Assembly (NCBI GenBank): GCA_031769625.1 | Contig: JAUIMM010000003.1 | Coordinates: 270,501 to 334,500, forward strand | Source of the DNA: Taudactylus pleione | Taxonomy: Eukaryota > Chordata > Amphibia > Anura > Myobatrachidae | Length of the DNA stretch: 64,000 nucleotides | Reading direction: 5' to 3' | In this document: piece by piece, positions 22,981 through 34,268 of the stretch | Layout: the number at the start of each line of letters is the position of its first letter | Position numbering within the stretch: the first letter of the stretch is position 1 | The notes under the pieces: model-generated | Database searches by the model: none | The model's input: only the letters and a program-made list of their open reading frames with translations | Told to the model about the DNA's origin: nothing | Translations under genes and position numbers: made by a program

Positions 22981-23157
22981 GGGCAGAAGTACTAAGCTCT
23001 GGAAAGTGATAAATTGAAGAGTGACAAACTACCAACCAATCAGCTCCTAACTGTCATTCTTCAACCACAGCCTGCAACATGACAGTTAGGAGCTGAATGG
23101 CTGGTAGTTTGTCACTATCCAATTGATCAGTTTCCAGAGGTTAGTACATCTCCCCCA
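22981..23157. mobile_element. Foldback MITE
   Basis: An imperfect palindrome: AGTACTAAGCTCTGGAAA at the left pairs with TTTCCAGAGGTTAGTAC at the right, and internally ACCAATCAGCTCCTAACTGT pairs with ACAGTTAGGAGCTGAATGG. Related foldbacks are at 53407-53582 and 53881-54023. The superfamily is not determined. Confidence 0.8.
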
Positions 23158-23370
23158 GGATCGGAGGTCAGCTGACAGCTTCAATTGAGTCCGGGAGCGG
23201 CAGTGAGTGGGCAGCAGCGGTTTGTGGGGACGGGGCACCTGGAGGCGGCTACTGGTTAGCACTGGGCCAGCTCTGGGAGGGCACGCATTGGGACGGTGCC
23301 CGGTGGTGGCCTCGATCGGAATGAGCTTCTGCGCATGGGCAGAGGCTGGGATAGGGATGCTGGGTCAGGT

Positions 23371-24180
23371 AAGGGGTGCTATGCTCTGTGTTGTGCTGCG
23401 AGAGGGGTGCTGTGATCTGTGTTGTGCTGTGAGAGGGGTGCTGTGATCTGTGCTGTGTTGTGCTGTGAGAGGGGTGTTGTGATCTGTGCTGTGCTGTGAG
23501 AGGGGTGCTGTGCTGTGCTGTGAGAGGGGTGCTGTAATCTGTGCTGTGCTGTGCTGTGCTGTGAGAGGGGTGCTGTGATCTGTGCTGTGCTGTGAGAGGG
23601 GTGCTGTGAGAGGGGTGCTGTGATCTGTGCTGTGAGAGGGGTGCTGTGATCTGTGCTGTGCTGTGAGAGGGGTGCTGTGATCTGTGCTGTGCTGTGCTGT
23701 GAGAGGGGTGCTGTGAGAGGGGTGCTGTGATCTGTGCTGTGCTGTGAGAGGGGTGCTGTGATCTGTGCTGTGAGAGGGGTGCTGTAATCTGTGCTGTGCT
23801 GTGAGAGGGGTGCTGTGATCTGTGTTGTGCTGTGAGAGGGGTGCTGTGATCTGTGCTGTGCTGTGAGAGGGGTGCTGTAATCTGTGCTGTGCTGTGCTGT
23901 GAGAGGGGTGCTGTGATCTGTGCTGTGCTGTGATCTGTGCTGTGCTGTGATCTGTGCTGTGCTGTGAGAGGGGTGCTGTGATCTGTGTTGTGCTGTGAGA
24001 GGGGTGCTGTGATCTGTGCTGTGCTGTGAGAGGGGTGCTGTGATCTGTGCTGTGCTGTGAGAGGGGTGCTGTGATCTGTGCTGTGCTATGAGAGGGGTGC
24101 TGTGATCTGTGTTGTGCTGTGAGAGGGGTGCTGTGATCTGTGCTGTGCTGTGAGAGGGGTGCTGTGATCTGTGCTGTGCT
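23371..24180. repeat. 31-bp satellite, block 1
   Basis: Tandem units with a 31-bp basic period. Each begins GCTGTGATCTGTGCTG and ends CTGTGAGAGGGGT, with unit-length variants formed by gain or loss of GCTGT or of the ATCTGTGCTGT segment. It follows a short non-repetitive GC-rich stretch (23160-23370). On the minus strand all three frames stay open, which is a composition effect rather than coding. Confidence 0.95.
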
Positions 24181-24773
24181 GGTATCTGTTCTGGTAGAGG
24201 GGCGCTGGGACCACAGAACAATGGGGGAAGGGGCTACCGCATAGTGAGGCCACACCTCTTTTCAGGATCTAACTGGGTGGGGTACCACCCAAAATCTTGC
24301 CTATGGCACTAATTTGGCTAGGGCCGGCTCTGCCTTTAGGGCATGCTAAAACTGTGGCAGGGCATGCTTGGGGTGTGTAGTTCTGCAGCAGCAGGAGTGC
24401 CACCTGTTACCTATCCTTGTACAGTAGGGCAGATGCAGGAGCGGAGCACACTGATCTATACTTGCCATTGATTGTCAGGAAGACTCCCTGAAATAGTAGC
24501 AATCTCCCTGACTCCCTGAAGAGTTTACCAATCCCCATGATTGCACCTTACCCCCATTATGTAGCTGTTATATACATCAATATATACATTCAAATGGGAT
24601 CATTAGTATCATCCCCCCTGCATTGGTTATAAGTCACAATGATCCCTATGGCTACATGCATTTTCTAAACAGTATCAGTGTGTTTTCATCAACATGTCGA
24701 TCCTACTAACTGCTTTGGGGCTCATTTACATGTGGATGTAAGTCTGGTTTATGACACGCCCCTCAGATGTAGC
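24181..24773. repeat. Duplicated satellite flank, copy 1
   Basis: Starts GGTATCTGTTCTGGTAGAGG directly after satellite block 1 and ends CAGATGTAGCAGT where block 2 starts. It is nearly identical to 28581-29189, offset by 4,400 bp. It includes a hAT-like terminus TAGGGCCGGCTCTG near 24316. Few differences separate the copies, including a short insertion in the second near 28812. Confidence 0.92.
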
Positions 24774-27700
24774 AGTGCTGTGAGAGGGGTGCTGTGATCT
24801 GTGTTGTGCTGTGAGAGGGGTGCTGTGATCTGTGCTGTGTTGTGCTGTGAGAGGGGTGATGTGATCTGTGCTGTGCTGTGAGAGGGGTGCTGTAATCTGT
24901 GCTGTGCTGTGCTGTGAGAGGGGTGCTGTGATCTGTGCTGTGCTGTGAGAGGGGTGCTGTGATCTGTGCTGTGCTGTGAGAGGGGTGCTGTGATCTGTGC
25001 TGTGCTGTGAGAGGGGTGCTGTGATCTGTGCTGTGCTGTGCTGTGATGTGAGAGGGGTGCTGTAATCTGTGCTGTGCTGTGAGAGGGGTGCTGTAATCTG
25101 TGCTGTGCAGTGAGAGGGGTGCTGTGATCTGTGCTGTGCTGTGAGAGGGGTGCTGTGATCTGTGCTGTGCTGTGAGAGGGGTGCTGTGATCTGTGCTGTG
25201 CTGTGAGAGGGGTGCTGTGATCTGTGCTGTGCTGTGAGAGGGGTGCTGTGATCTGTGCTGTGCTGTGAGAGGGGTGCTGTGATCTGTGCTGTGCTGTGAG
25301 AGGGGTGCTGTGATCTGTGCTGTGCTGTGAGAGGGGTGCTGTGATCTGTGTTGTGCTGTGAGAGGGGTGCTGTGATCTGTGCTGTGCTGTGAGAGGGGTG
25401 CTGTGATCTGTGCTGTGCTGTGAGAGGGGTGCTGTGATCTGTGTTGTGCTGTGAGAGGGGTGCTGTGATCTGTGCTGTGCTGTGAGAGGGGTGCTGTGAT
25501 CTGTGTTGTGCTGTGAGAGGGGTGCTGTGATCTGTGCTGTGTTGTGCTGTGAGAGGGGTGCTGTGATCTGTGCTGTGCTGTGAGAGGGGTGCTGTGATCT
25601 GTGCTGTGCTGTGAGAGGGGTGCTGTGAGAGGGGTGCTGTGATCTGTGCTGTGCTGTGAGAGGGGTGCTGTGATCTGTGCTGTGCTGTGAGAGGGGTGCT
25701 GTGATCTGTGCTGTGCTGTGAGAGGGGTGCTGTGATCTGTGCTGTGCTGTGATCTGTGCTGTGCTGCGAGAGGGGTGCTGTGATCTGTGCTGTGCTGTGA
25801 GAGGGGTGCTGTGATCTGTGTTGTGCTGTGAGAGGGGTGCTGTGATCTGTGCTGTGCTGTGAGAGGGGTGCTGTGATCTGTGTTGTGCTGTGAGAGGGGT
25901 GCTGTGATCTGTGCTGTGTTGTGCTGTGAGAGGGGTGATGTGATCTGTGCTGTGCTGTGAGAGGGGTGCTGTAATCTGTGCTGTGCTGTGCTGTGAGAGG
26001 GGTGCTGTGATCTGTGCTGTGCTGTGAGAGGGGTGCTGTGATCTGTGCTGTGCTGTGAGAGGGGTGCTGTGATCTGTGCTGTGCTGTGATGTGAGAGGGG
26101 TGCTGTGATCTGTGCTGTGCTGTGATGTGAGAGGGGTGCTGTGATCTGTGCTGTGCTGTGAGAGGGGTGCTGTAATCTGTGCTGTGCAGTGAGAGGGGTG
26201 CTGTGATCTGTGCTGTGCTGTGAGAGGGGTGCTGTGATCTGTGTTGTGCTGTGAGAGGGGTGCTGTGATCTGTGCTGTGCTGTGAGAGGGGTGCTGTGAT
26301 CTGTGTTGTGCTGTGAGAGGGGTGCTGTGATCTGTGCTGTGTTGTGCTGTGAGAGGGGTGCTGTGATCTGTGCTGTGCTGTGAGAGGGGTGCTGTGATCT
26401 GTGCTGTGCTGTGAGAGGGGTGCTGTGAGAGGGGTGCTGTGATCTGTGCTGTGCTGTGAGAGGGGTGCTGTGATCTGTGCTGTGCTGTGAGAGGGGTGCT
26501 GTGATCTGTGCTGTGCTGTGAGAGGGGTGCTGTGATCTGTGCTGTGCTGTGATCTGTGCTGTGCTGCGAGAGGGGTGCTGTGATCTGTGCTGTGCTGTGA
26601 GAGGGGTGCTGTGATCTGTGTTGTGCTGTGAGAGGGGTGCTGTGATCTGTGCTGTGCTGTGAGAGGGGTGCTGTGATCTGTGTTGTGCTGTGAGAGGGGT
26701 GCTGTGATCTGTGCTGTGTTGTGCTGTGAGAGGGGTGATGTGATCTGTGCTGTGCTGTGAGAGGGGTGCTGTAATCTGTGCTGTGCTGTGCTGTGAGAGG
26801 GGTGCTGTGATCTGTGCTGTGCTGTGAGAGGGGTGCTGTGATCTGTGCTGTGCTGTGAGAGGGGTGCTGTGATCTGTGCTGTGCTGTGAGAGGGGTGCTG
26901 TGATCTGTGCTGTGCTGTGATGTGAGAGGGGTGCTGTGATCTGTGCTGTGCTGTGAGAGGGGTGCTGTAATCTGTGCTGTGCAGTGAGAGGGGTGCTGTG
27001 ATCTGTGCTGTGCTGTGAGAGGGGTGCTGTGATCTGTGCTGTGCTGTGAGAGGGGTGCTGTGATCTGTGCTGTGCTGTGAGAGGGGTGCTGTGATCTGTG
27101 CTGTGCTGTGAGAGGGGTGCTGTGATCTGTGCTGTGCTGTGATCTGTGCTGTGCTGTGAGAGGGGTGCTGTGATCTGTGCTGTGCTGTGATCTGTGCTGT
27201 GAGAGGGGTGCTGTGATCTGTGCTGTGCTGTGAGAGGGGTGCTGTGATCTGTGCTGTGCTGTGAGAGGGGTGCTGTGATCTGTGTTGTGTTGTGAGAGGG
27301 GTGCTGTGATCTGTGCTGTGCTGTGATCTGTGCTGTGCTGTGAGAGGGGTGCTGTGATCTGTGCTGTGCTGTGAGAGGGGTGCTGTGATCTGTGTTGTGC
27401 TGTGAGAGGGGTGCTGTGATCTGTGCTGTGCTGTGAGAGGGGTGCTGTGATCTGTGTTGTGCTGTGAGAGGGGTGCTGTGATCTGTGCTGTGTTGTGCTG
27501 TGAGAGGGGTGTTGTGATCTGTGCTGTGCTGTGAGAGGGGTGCTGTGATCTGTGCTGTGCTGTGAGAGGGGTGCTGTGAGAGGGGTGCTGTGATCTGTGC
27601 TGTGCTGTGAGAGGGGTGCTGTGATCTGTGCTGTGCTGTGAGAGGGGTGCTGTGATCTGTGCTGTGCTGTGAGAGGGGTGCTGTGATCTGTGCTGTGCTG

Positions 27701-28580
27701 TGATCTGTGCTGTGCTGCGAGAGGGGTGCTGTGATCTGTGCTGTGCTGTGAGAGGGGTGCTGTGATCTGTGTTGTGCTGTGAGAGGGGTGGTGTGATCTG
27801 TGCTGTGCTGTGAGAGGGGTGCTGTGATCTGTGCTGTGCTGTGAGAGGGGTACTGTAATCTGTGCTGTGCTGTGAGAGGGGTGCTGTGATCTGTGCTGTG
27901 CTGTGAGAGGGGTGCTGTGCTGTGAGAGGGGTGCTGTGATCTGTGCTGTGCTGTGATCTGTGCTGTGCTGTGAGAGGGGTGCTGTGATCTGTGCTGTGCT
28001 GTGAGAGGGGTGCTGTGATCTGTGTTGTGCTGTGAGAGGGGTGCTGTGATCTGTGCTGTGCTGTGAGAGGGGTGCTGTGATCTGTGCTGTGCTGTGAGAG
28101 GGGTGCTGTGATCTGTGCTGTGCTGTGATCTGTGCTGTGCTGCGAGAGGGGTGCTGTGATCTGTGCTGTGCTGTGAGAGGGGTGCTGTGATCTGTGTTGT
28201 GCTGTGAGAGGGGTGGTGTGATCTGTGCTGTGCTGTGAGAGGGGTGCTGTGATCTGTGCTGTGCTGTGAGAGGGGTACTGTAATCTGTGCTGTGCTGTGA
28301 GAGGGGTGCTGTGATCTGTGCTGTGCTGTGAGAGGGGTGCTGTGCTGTGAGAGGGGTGCTGTGATCTGTGCTGTGCTGTGATCTGTGCTGTGCTGTGAGA
28401 GGGGTGCTGTGATCTGTGCTGTGCTGTGAGAGGGGTGCTGTGATCTGTGTTGTGCTGTGAGAGGGGTGCTGTGATCTGTGCTGTGCTGTGAGAGGGGTGC
28501 TGTGATCTGTGCTGTGCTGTGAGAGGGGTGCTGTGATCTGTGCTGTGCTGTGAGAGGGGTGCTGTGATCTGTGCTGTGCT
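24774..28580. repeat. 31-bp satellite, block 2 with higher-order repeats
   Basis: About 3.8 kb of the same 31-bp unit. Rare variants recur at fixed spacing and show higher-order structure. GTGCTGCGAG occurs at 25761 and 26561 (800 bp apart) and at 27712 and 28138 (426 bp apart). GGGGTGATGTGATCTG recurs at about 25934 and 26734 (800 bp). GGGGTGGTGTGATC and GGGGTACTGTAATC each recur 426 bp apart around 27790 and 28215. Three overlapping minus-strand frames of about 1,300 codons are artefacts of the repeat. Confidence 0.95.
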
Positions 28581-29189
28581 GGTATCTGTTCTGGTAGAGG
28601 GGCGCTGGGACCACAGAACAATGGGGGAAGGGGCTACCGCATAGTGAGGCCACACCTCTTTTCAGGATCTAACTGGGTGGGGTACCACCCAAAATCTTGC
28701 CTAGGGCACTAATTTGGCTAGGGCCGGCTCTGCCTTTAGGGCATGCTAAAACTGTGGCAGGGCATGCTTGGGGTGTGTAGTTCTGCAGCAGCAGGAGTGC
28801 CACCTGTTACCTACCCCCGTTACCTATCCTTGCACAGTAGGGCAGATGCAGGAGCGGAGCACACTGATCTATACTTGCCATTGATTGTCAGGAAGACTCC
28901 CTGAAATAGTAGCAATCTCCCTGACTCCCTGAAGAGTTTACCAATCCCCCTGATTGCACCTTACCCCCATTATGTAGCTGTTATATACATCAATATATAC
29001 ATTCAAATGGGATCATTAGTATCATCCCCCCTGCATTGGTTATAAGGCACAATGATCCCTATGGCTACATGCATTTTCTAAACAGTATCAGTGTGTTTTC
29101 ATCAACATGTCGATCCTACTAACTGCTTTGGGGCTCATTTACATGTGGATGTAAGTCTGGTTTATGACATGCCCCTCAGATGTAGCAGT
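28581..29189. repeat. Duplicated satellite flank, copy 2
   Basis: Second copy of 24181-24773. It continues without interruption past CAGATGTAGCAGT into ACACGCCCACTTTACTGC, which suggests this is the ancestral junction and that satellite block 2 was created by duplication of a block-plus-flank unit. Confidence 0.92.
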
Positions 29190-29299
29190 ACACGCCCACT
29201 TTACTGCTGCGCTCACATTCTCCGTGAAACGCTTTATCAAAGTAGGCAGATATGCACTGATGCCCATGTCTAGTTGCAAACCAAGTGTACAGGTAAGGG

Positions 29300-29633
29300 T
29301 AGGCCCGCCAAGAGCCGCGGCGGGCCCGGGTAACAGGGGGCATGGCCTAACCGTGGGAGGCGTGGCCACGCCCCCTTCGGGGGAAAAAAAATAAAGATTT
29401 TCAGCGCCGCTTTGCGCTGGCGAGGGGGGCGCTCTGAGCCCCCTCAGCACAGCGCAAAGCCAGGGGGGCGTGATCAGTGTGATTACTCCCCCCCCCGCAG
29501 GCCTAGGAGACGAGCAGTCTCACACTGCAGCTCAGCACACGCTGTGTGCTGGGCTGCTGTGAGGGAGGGGGGCGGCGTCGGACCTGGGCCCCTCAGGAAG
29601 CCCGGGCCTGCCCCCCCCCTCTTGGTGCCCCTG
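29300..29633 (-). mobile_element. hAT-like element family D, copy 2
   Basis: Reverse-complement relative of 19344-19717. Plus-strand left end TAGGCCCGCCAAGAGCC, right end CTCTTGGTGCCCCTG, 8-bp target duplication GGTAAGGG / GGTACGGG (29292-29299, 29634-29641; one mismatch). Shared features are the CGGGCCCGGG segment, an A-run and CAGCACACGCTGTGTGCTG. Non-coding. Confidence 0.9.
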
Positions 29634-29843
29634 GGTACGGGAGGGGGCGCATCACAAGATGCGTATAACCCTGCCTATTGGTAAATATGCGCGTATGTCC
29701 GTGAACGCAATGCAGGAGCACATACGTGTGATTTCAGTCCAACTCAGCATCAGGTCCATAACAATAGGAAAACTTTATCATAGGGTACGTGAAACGCACA
29801 ATATTTAAGTCTCGGGAAATCATATGTAAGCGACTACTCCCAT

Positions 29844-30020
29844 GAGGGAATATTTATTAAAGCGCGACTTTTTAGAAGTGGAGATGTTGCCCATAGCAAC
29901 CAATCAGATTCGAATCATCCTTTAACTTGCACCTTCTAGAAGATAATTGCTAGAATCCGATTGGTTGCTATCGGCAACATCTCCACTTTTATAAACTCGC
30001 ACTTTAGTAAATATACCCCA
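29844..30020. mobile_element. Foldback MITE
   Basis: Imperfect palindrome: ATATTTATTAAAGCGCGACT pairs with a right end AACTCGCACTTTAGTAAATAT, and GTGGAGATGTTGCCCATAGC pairs with GGCAACATCTCCAC. The conserved GCAACCAATCAGATTC core is typical of small vertebrate foldbacks of this type. Confidence 0.8.
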
Positions 30021-30089
30021 CAGTGTTAGTCATTGGTCTTGGTTTGGACAATCAACTAAGGTCAATTCATTAGCATTCATTGTGCCTGA

Positions 30090-30600
30090 GGGCTTGATTC
30101 AGACCCGCATACAAGCGGGTCGATGGTGGGGCATTGTGCATGCGCGGTGTGCGCAATGTACGTGTACGAGGCTCGGAGCGAGTGAGAAATTCACTCGCTC
30201 CGGGGCTCGCTACAAACGGGGTGGCTGTTGATGTTGATCGACGGCTCGCCCCGTTTTGTAGGAGGGGAGGGGGGGTGGCTGGCCAAACGGAGGCGTTCCT
30301 GAAGGAATGCCTGCCGTTTGTGGGCGGCCCTACTGACAACACTCGTGATGTCAGTAGTGAGCTTCCTGCTCTATTACAGCAGGAAGCTCACTGGGGCTTG
30401 CGGGAATGAGACCCTACCGCAAGTGTTTCGTCGCAAGCCCGATGGTCGCGACCATTGCGACCATCACCTGGCTGCTCGCAAAAGCTGTGGGTGGTCACCC
30501 ACAGCTTAGCGAGCGGCCAGGAGGCCGGGTAAAAAAAACAAACGGCCGCCCTGATTCAGAGCAAGCGCTTGCTTTTTGCGAGCGCCTCTGAATCAGGCCC
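30090..30600. mobile_element. Multi-hairpin MITE family B, copy 3
   Basis: Left end GGGCTTGATTCAGACCCG, right end CCTCTGAATCAGGCCC, perfect TGA duplication (30087-30089, 30601-30603). Interior hairpins include GAGTGAGAAATTCACTC, an ACGGAGGCGTTCC pair, GGAAGCTCACTGGGG with its upstream complement, GATGGTCGCGACCATTGCG and AGCTGTGGGTGGTCACCC. Confidence 0.92.
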
Positions 30601-32109
30601 TGAGTCATCTAGAGGTCAAAGTGCAATTGCAGAAGATTTAACAGTTATTCCAAGTTGCTGAGTTGTTCCCTAATACAGCAGAGCGCGCATATTAATAATC
30701 AGCATCACGATGTCGCCATGTTCTCACAAAGTATTTTCTGTCTGCCACAAATGACAGACGGGAAGGATACGCAGAGAATTTGACTTTTGTGTGCAACTAA
30801 AAAAAAAAAGAAAAGTGTTAAAACCTGACATAACTTCACAGGTGCATGTAACAGACAGACATCAAGACTGCACTCATTAGTGAGGGGAGCGCGGGCAGAA
30901 CTATAACAGATCATTACTCTGCTCTGAGCTTCTGTTTAAGTGATTAGACGGAAGGGATGTCAGACAAACCTCCCTGTATTGTGCCCTCTGGTTGCCATTC
31001 GTTGTGATGTTACAGATCTGAGAGAGCCAGCGCTGACACCCAGATAAGTGTACGGTGCCAGTGTGAGGCCTTTCCATGCCATAGTGATCAGAGAGGCTCA
31101 TGTGGCAGCACACAGGTTACCAGGCTCTCTCTCTGTGTGTCGTTCAGCATGACAGATCAAGTCTCTGGTCCTCGGTATGGAGGTATCGGCAATAACGAAT
31201 ACTTCAGCCTTCAGTAACGCTCTTCAGCTGATAGATGGGCCACACCACACACCCTGCACCCATTCAAAATTATTATCTCTCTTGTCTGCTCCACAGGTGT
31301 CTCCGGGAACATGGCACAAGCACCATGTTTCTGGAGATCTGGGTATGCGCACTACAGAAATCAACAGTGAGAGAAAGGGAGGCCTGCACGGAGGCTACAC
31401 ACAGCCCTCCCCTCTCTTGATCTGCCCCTGGATGGATGTATAGATAGATTAGATTAGATTATATGGGATAGATACATCACAAAAGTGACATGTGTAACCT
31501 GCCCTGCCTTCAGACATGCACAGAGACAAGCTGCCCTGAACTCCCTCCTACCTCTTTGCAATTCCAGGGTGGATCCAATTACCCATCTCACCATGAACTT
31601 CCACAACTGGCTGGCACAATACTCGGTGATATGGTAGTCCTTTGGTTGAGTCTCGGAACTTCTGCCTGCAGGACTCTCACTCTGGTGTAATGGCATAACA
31701 TTTCAGGCGTGCTACCTTCCCTATATCAGCCTGCACAGTCCTCTGGGCAGGGGCGGATTGGGATCGAATACCAGCCCGGGAAATTTTTGAAAGTAGCCCT
31801 GATGGGGGCGGGCTCTGTTGAGAAGGCGGGGTCCTGCTGAGGGAATGGGTTACTCCCTCCTTATAGAGCCTGATTCTGGGTCTACTCCATGATAGGCCTC
31901 CACAGATAGCCTTTATGGAGTGGAATCTTAATATTTCACCCAGTCTCTTTCTGGCTGGTCATGGAGTCTGCTGCTGAACTCTATCACATGCAGGTGACCA
32001 TCAATATTTTGCCCCCAAAATCGGAAATGTTCAGATATTGGGGAGCTCAAGCCCTGGAGCCTACTTTTTGTTTCATACCAAGAAAACAATAACCTGCTCC
32101 ACCTGCATT
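30601..32109. other. Intergenic interval
   Basis: No gene seen; frames are short and unrelated to any family I know. A hAT-like terminus (CAGGGGCGGATTGGG) starts at 31748, but I did not find its partner end. A short TAGATTAGATTAGATT microsatellite lies at about 31443-31460. Confidence 0.4.
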
Positions 32110-32373
32110 AGCTCCTACGATCTGATCGCAGTCGCAGGCTGAGACATGCCCCAGAAATGATCGCAACACGCCTGCATTTGAGTAACCATACCCATCCCCA
32201 TTTATGCCCACCAACAGTCCCTGCCTGTCAATCGCTTTGCAAATAATTCCTGTCAGGGAGGGACCATGAAAAAACTAAACTTGACTCATGCGTAGTGAGA
32301 AGTATGCATGTATTACTGATAGTCGCCCAAATGCGTAAACATTGGCGCTGATCCATCTCTGAACCAGGCCCAT
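32110..32373. mobile_element. Decayed MITE, family C-like
   Basis: Segments such as TCTGATCGCAGTCGCAGG, TGCCTGTCAATCGCTTTGC and the right end GATCCATCTCTGAACCAGGCCC resemble family C. Boundaries are approximate. Confidence 0.5.
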
Positions 32374-32476
32374 TGCTATTTCCCTTCAACCATTCACCAA
32401 GTGCTCAGCTCACCTCATCCCTGGTCACTGCAGATGGGATGCCAATGTATGGTCCTTGGCACTGAACACCAAGATC

Positions 32477-33610
32477 TACAGTAGGGGTTCCAGAAGATAG
32501 GTCGACCATAAAAAGGTTGGCAAGCAATAGGTCGACACCAGATGAGCAACAGTCAATAGGTCGACGCAAAGAGGTTTACATTGGGTTTAGGTTGACAGGT
32601 ACAAAAGGTTAATAGGTACGAAAGGTCGACACAAAAAAAACAGTCTACACTTTTTCCTTTTTTTGGGGGGGGTTAGGTCAGGCACTTACCGGAGGTTTAG
32701 GGTTAGGCACTAGGAGGGACAGTTAGGCACTTACCCTGACTGTTAGGCTTAGGCACTAGGAGGGACAGTTAGGCACTTACCCTGACAGTTAGGGTTAGGC
32801 ACTAGGAGGGACAGTTAGGCACTTACCCTGACAGTTAGGGTTAGGCACTAGGAGGGACGGTTAGGGTTAGACACTTACCCTGATGGTTAGGGTTAGATAC
32901 TTAGGGATAGGCACTAGCAGGGACGGTTAGGGTTAGGCACTAGGAGGGACAGTTAGGCACTTACCCTGACAGTTAGGGTTAGGCACTAGGAGGGACAGTT
33001 AGGGTTAGACACTTACCCTGATGGTTAGGGTTAGATACTTAAGGATAGGCACTAGCAGGGACGGTTAGGGTTAGGCACTAGGAGGGACAGTTAGGCACTT
33101 ACCCTGACAGTTAGGGTTAGGCACTAGGAGGGACAGTTAGGCACTTACCCTGACAGTTAGGGTTAGGCACTAGGAGGGACGGTTAGGCACTTACCCTGAC
33201 AGTTAGGGTTAGGCACTAGGAGGGACAGTTAGACACTTACCCTGACAGTTAGGGTTAGGCACTAGGAGGGATGGTTAGGGTTAGACACTTACTCTGATGG
33301 TTAGAATTAGGCACTAGGAGGGACAGATAGGCACTTACCCTGACAGTTAGGGTTAGGCACCAAGGGAAGGATTAGGGTGAAGATTAGGTTTATAAAACAA
33401 AACCCATGTCAAGCATTTTTGTGTCAACTACACCAATGTCGACCTTTTGACAATGATGACCTTTTGTACCTGTCGACCTACATCCATGTCGACATTTTGT
33501 GTGACGACCTTTGTATCTGTCGACCTGTTGTCCCTGTCGACCTATTGACTGTCGACATATTGCTTGCCAACCTTTTTTACGGTTGATCTAATGAACCACA
33601 CCCCTACCGT
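32477..33610. mobile_element. Composite element with GTCGAC-rich inverted ends
   Basis: The left end CTACAGTAGGGGTTCC and the right end ACACCCCTACCGTAG are inverted. Just inside, AAAAAGGTTGGCAAGCAATA (left) pairs with TATTGCTTGCCAACC (right). Both arms repeat the motif GGTCGAC many times. The interior (32683-33370) is a telomere-like minisatellite in the reverse orientation of the 1-3735 array. It has no coding sequence and its superfamily is unknown. Confidence 0.8.
32683..33370. repeat. Telomere-like minisatellite inside the composite element
   Basis: Tandem units alternate GTTAGGGTTAGGCACTAGG-, AGGGACAGTTAGGCACTTA- and CCCTGACAGTTAGGGTTAGG-type segments. The reverse complement matches the unit types at 1-3735 (CCTAGTGCCTAACCCTAAC and AGTAAGTGCCTAACC). 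This links the large array to a transposon-borne source. Confidence 0.92.
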
Positions 33611-34268
33611 AGGCATCCTGTGAATTATTTTGTGCTTCAGTTACTCCTGTCCTGCATAAACTTGTTTGCAGTCTTTGGCAGCTGTCTGGTTTAATCCCAC
33701 CAAAACTGTAGACAGGGGCACAACTAGGCATTTGAAGACCCCATAGCAAAAGTGAGTAAGGGCCTCTATATACCAAGCAATAGTGAAAAATGTATATAAC
33801 ACATGTAACTTTGACAAGGAAGATGGGCCCCCCCTCAGCTCTGGTCTCCATAGCAGCTGCACCCTTGCACCTATGGTAGTTACACCTATGACTGTAGGTG
33901 TAAGGACAAGCAGATTTGTAGTGTTTCGGTAGATGTCAATAACTTGTCTCTGCAGACTGATGCAGAAACCATCCAAGGATCAACTGCAACTGCATGAAAC
34001 CTGGTGGCCCAGCTGTAGGACGTTTTCCCTGCCATTCCTTCACCAGGACCTGGACCTGCTAACTCTTCTGGAGAGAGTATAAAGTTTCTGGCTAATGCTT
34101 GCAGACCTCTCTGGATCAGGACTGTGTAGTGAGCAGAGCATTGAGGCAGAACACTGGGATTCAAGACAGAACAGGACAGGACAAATTATGGATTTGAGTA
34201 CTAGTTCTAACGTGTTGGTTGCATAAACCAAGCTAGGCTTAGCAATAAAGATGTTTATTGCTCAGTAG
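33611..34268. other. Intergenic interval
   Basis: No gene seen. Several short minus-strand frames overlap here without recognisable domains. Confidence 0.4.

Noticed and set aside
23365..24255. Two ~290-codon minus-strand frames of the same composition
   Set aside because: Satellite block 1; same artefact.
24726..28655. Three overlapping ~1,300-codon minus-strand frames rich in Ser, Thr, His and Gln
   Set aside because: They are the same 31-bp satellite read in three phases; no start context, domain or non-repetitive sequence supports a protein.
33588..34231. Overlapping minus-strand frames of 63-111 codons
   Set aside because: No domain, mutually overlapping frames, no splice or start evidence.
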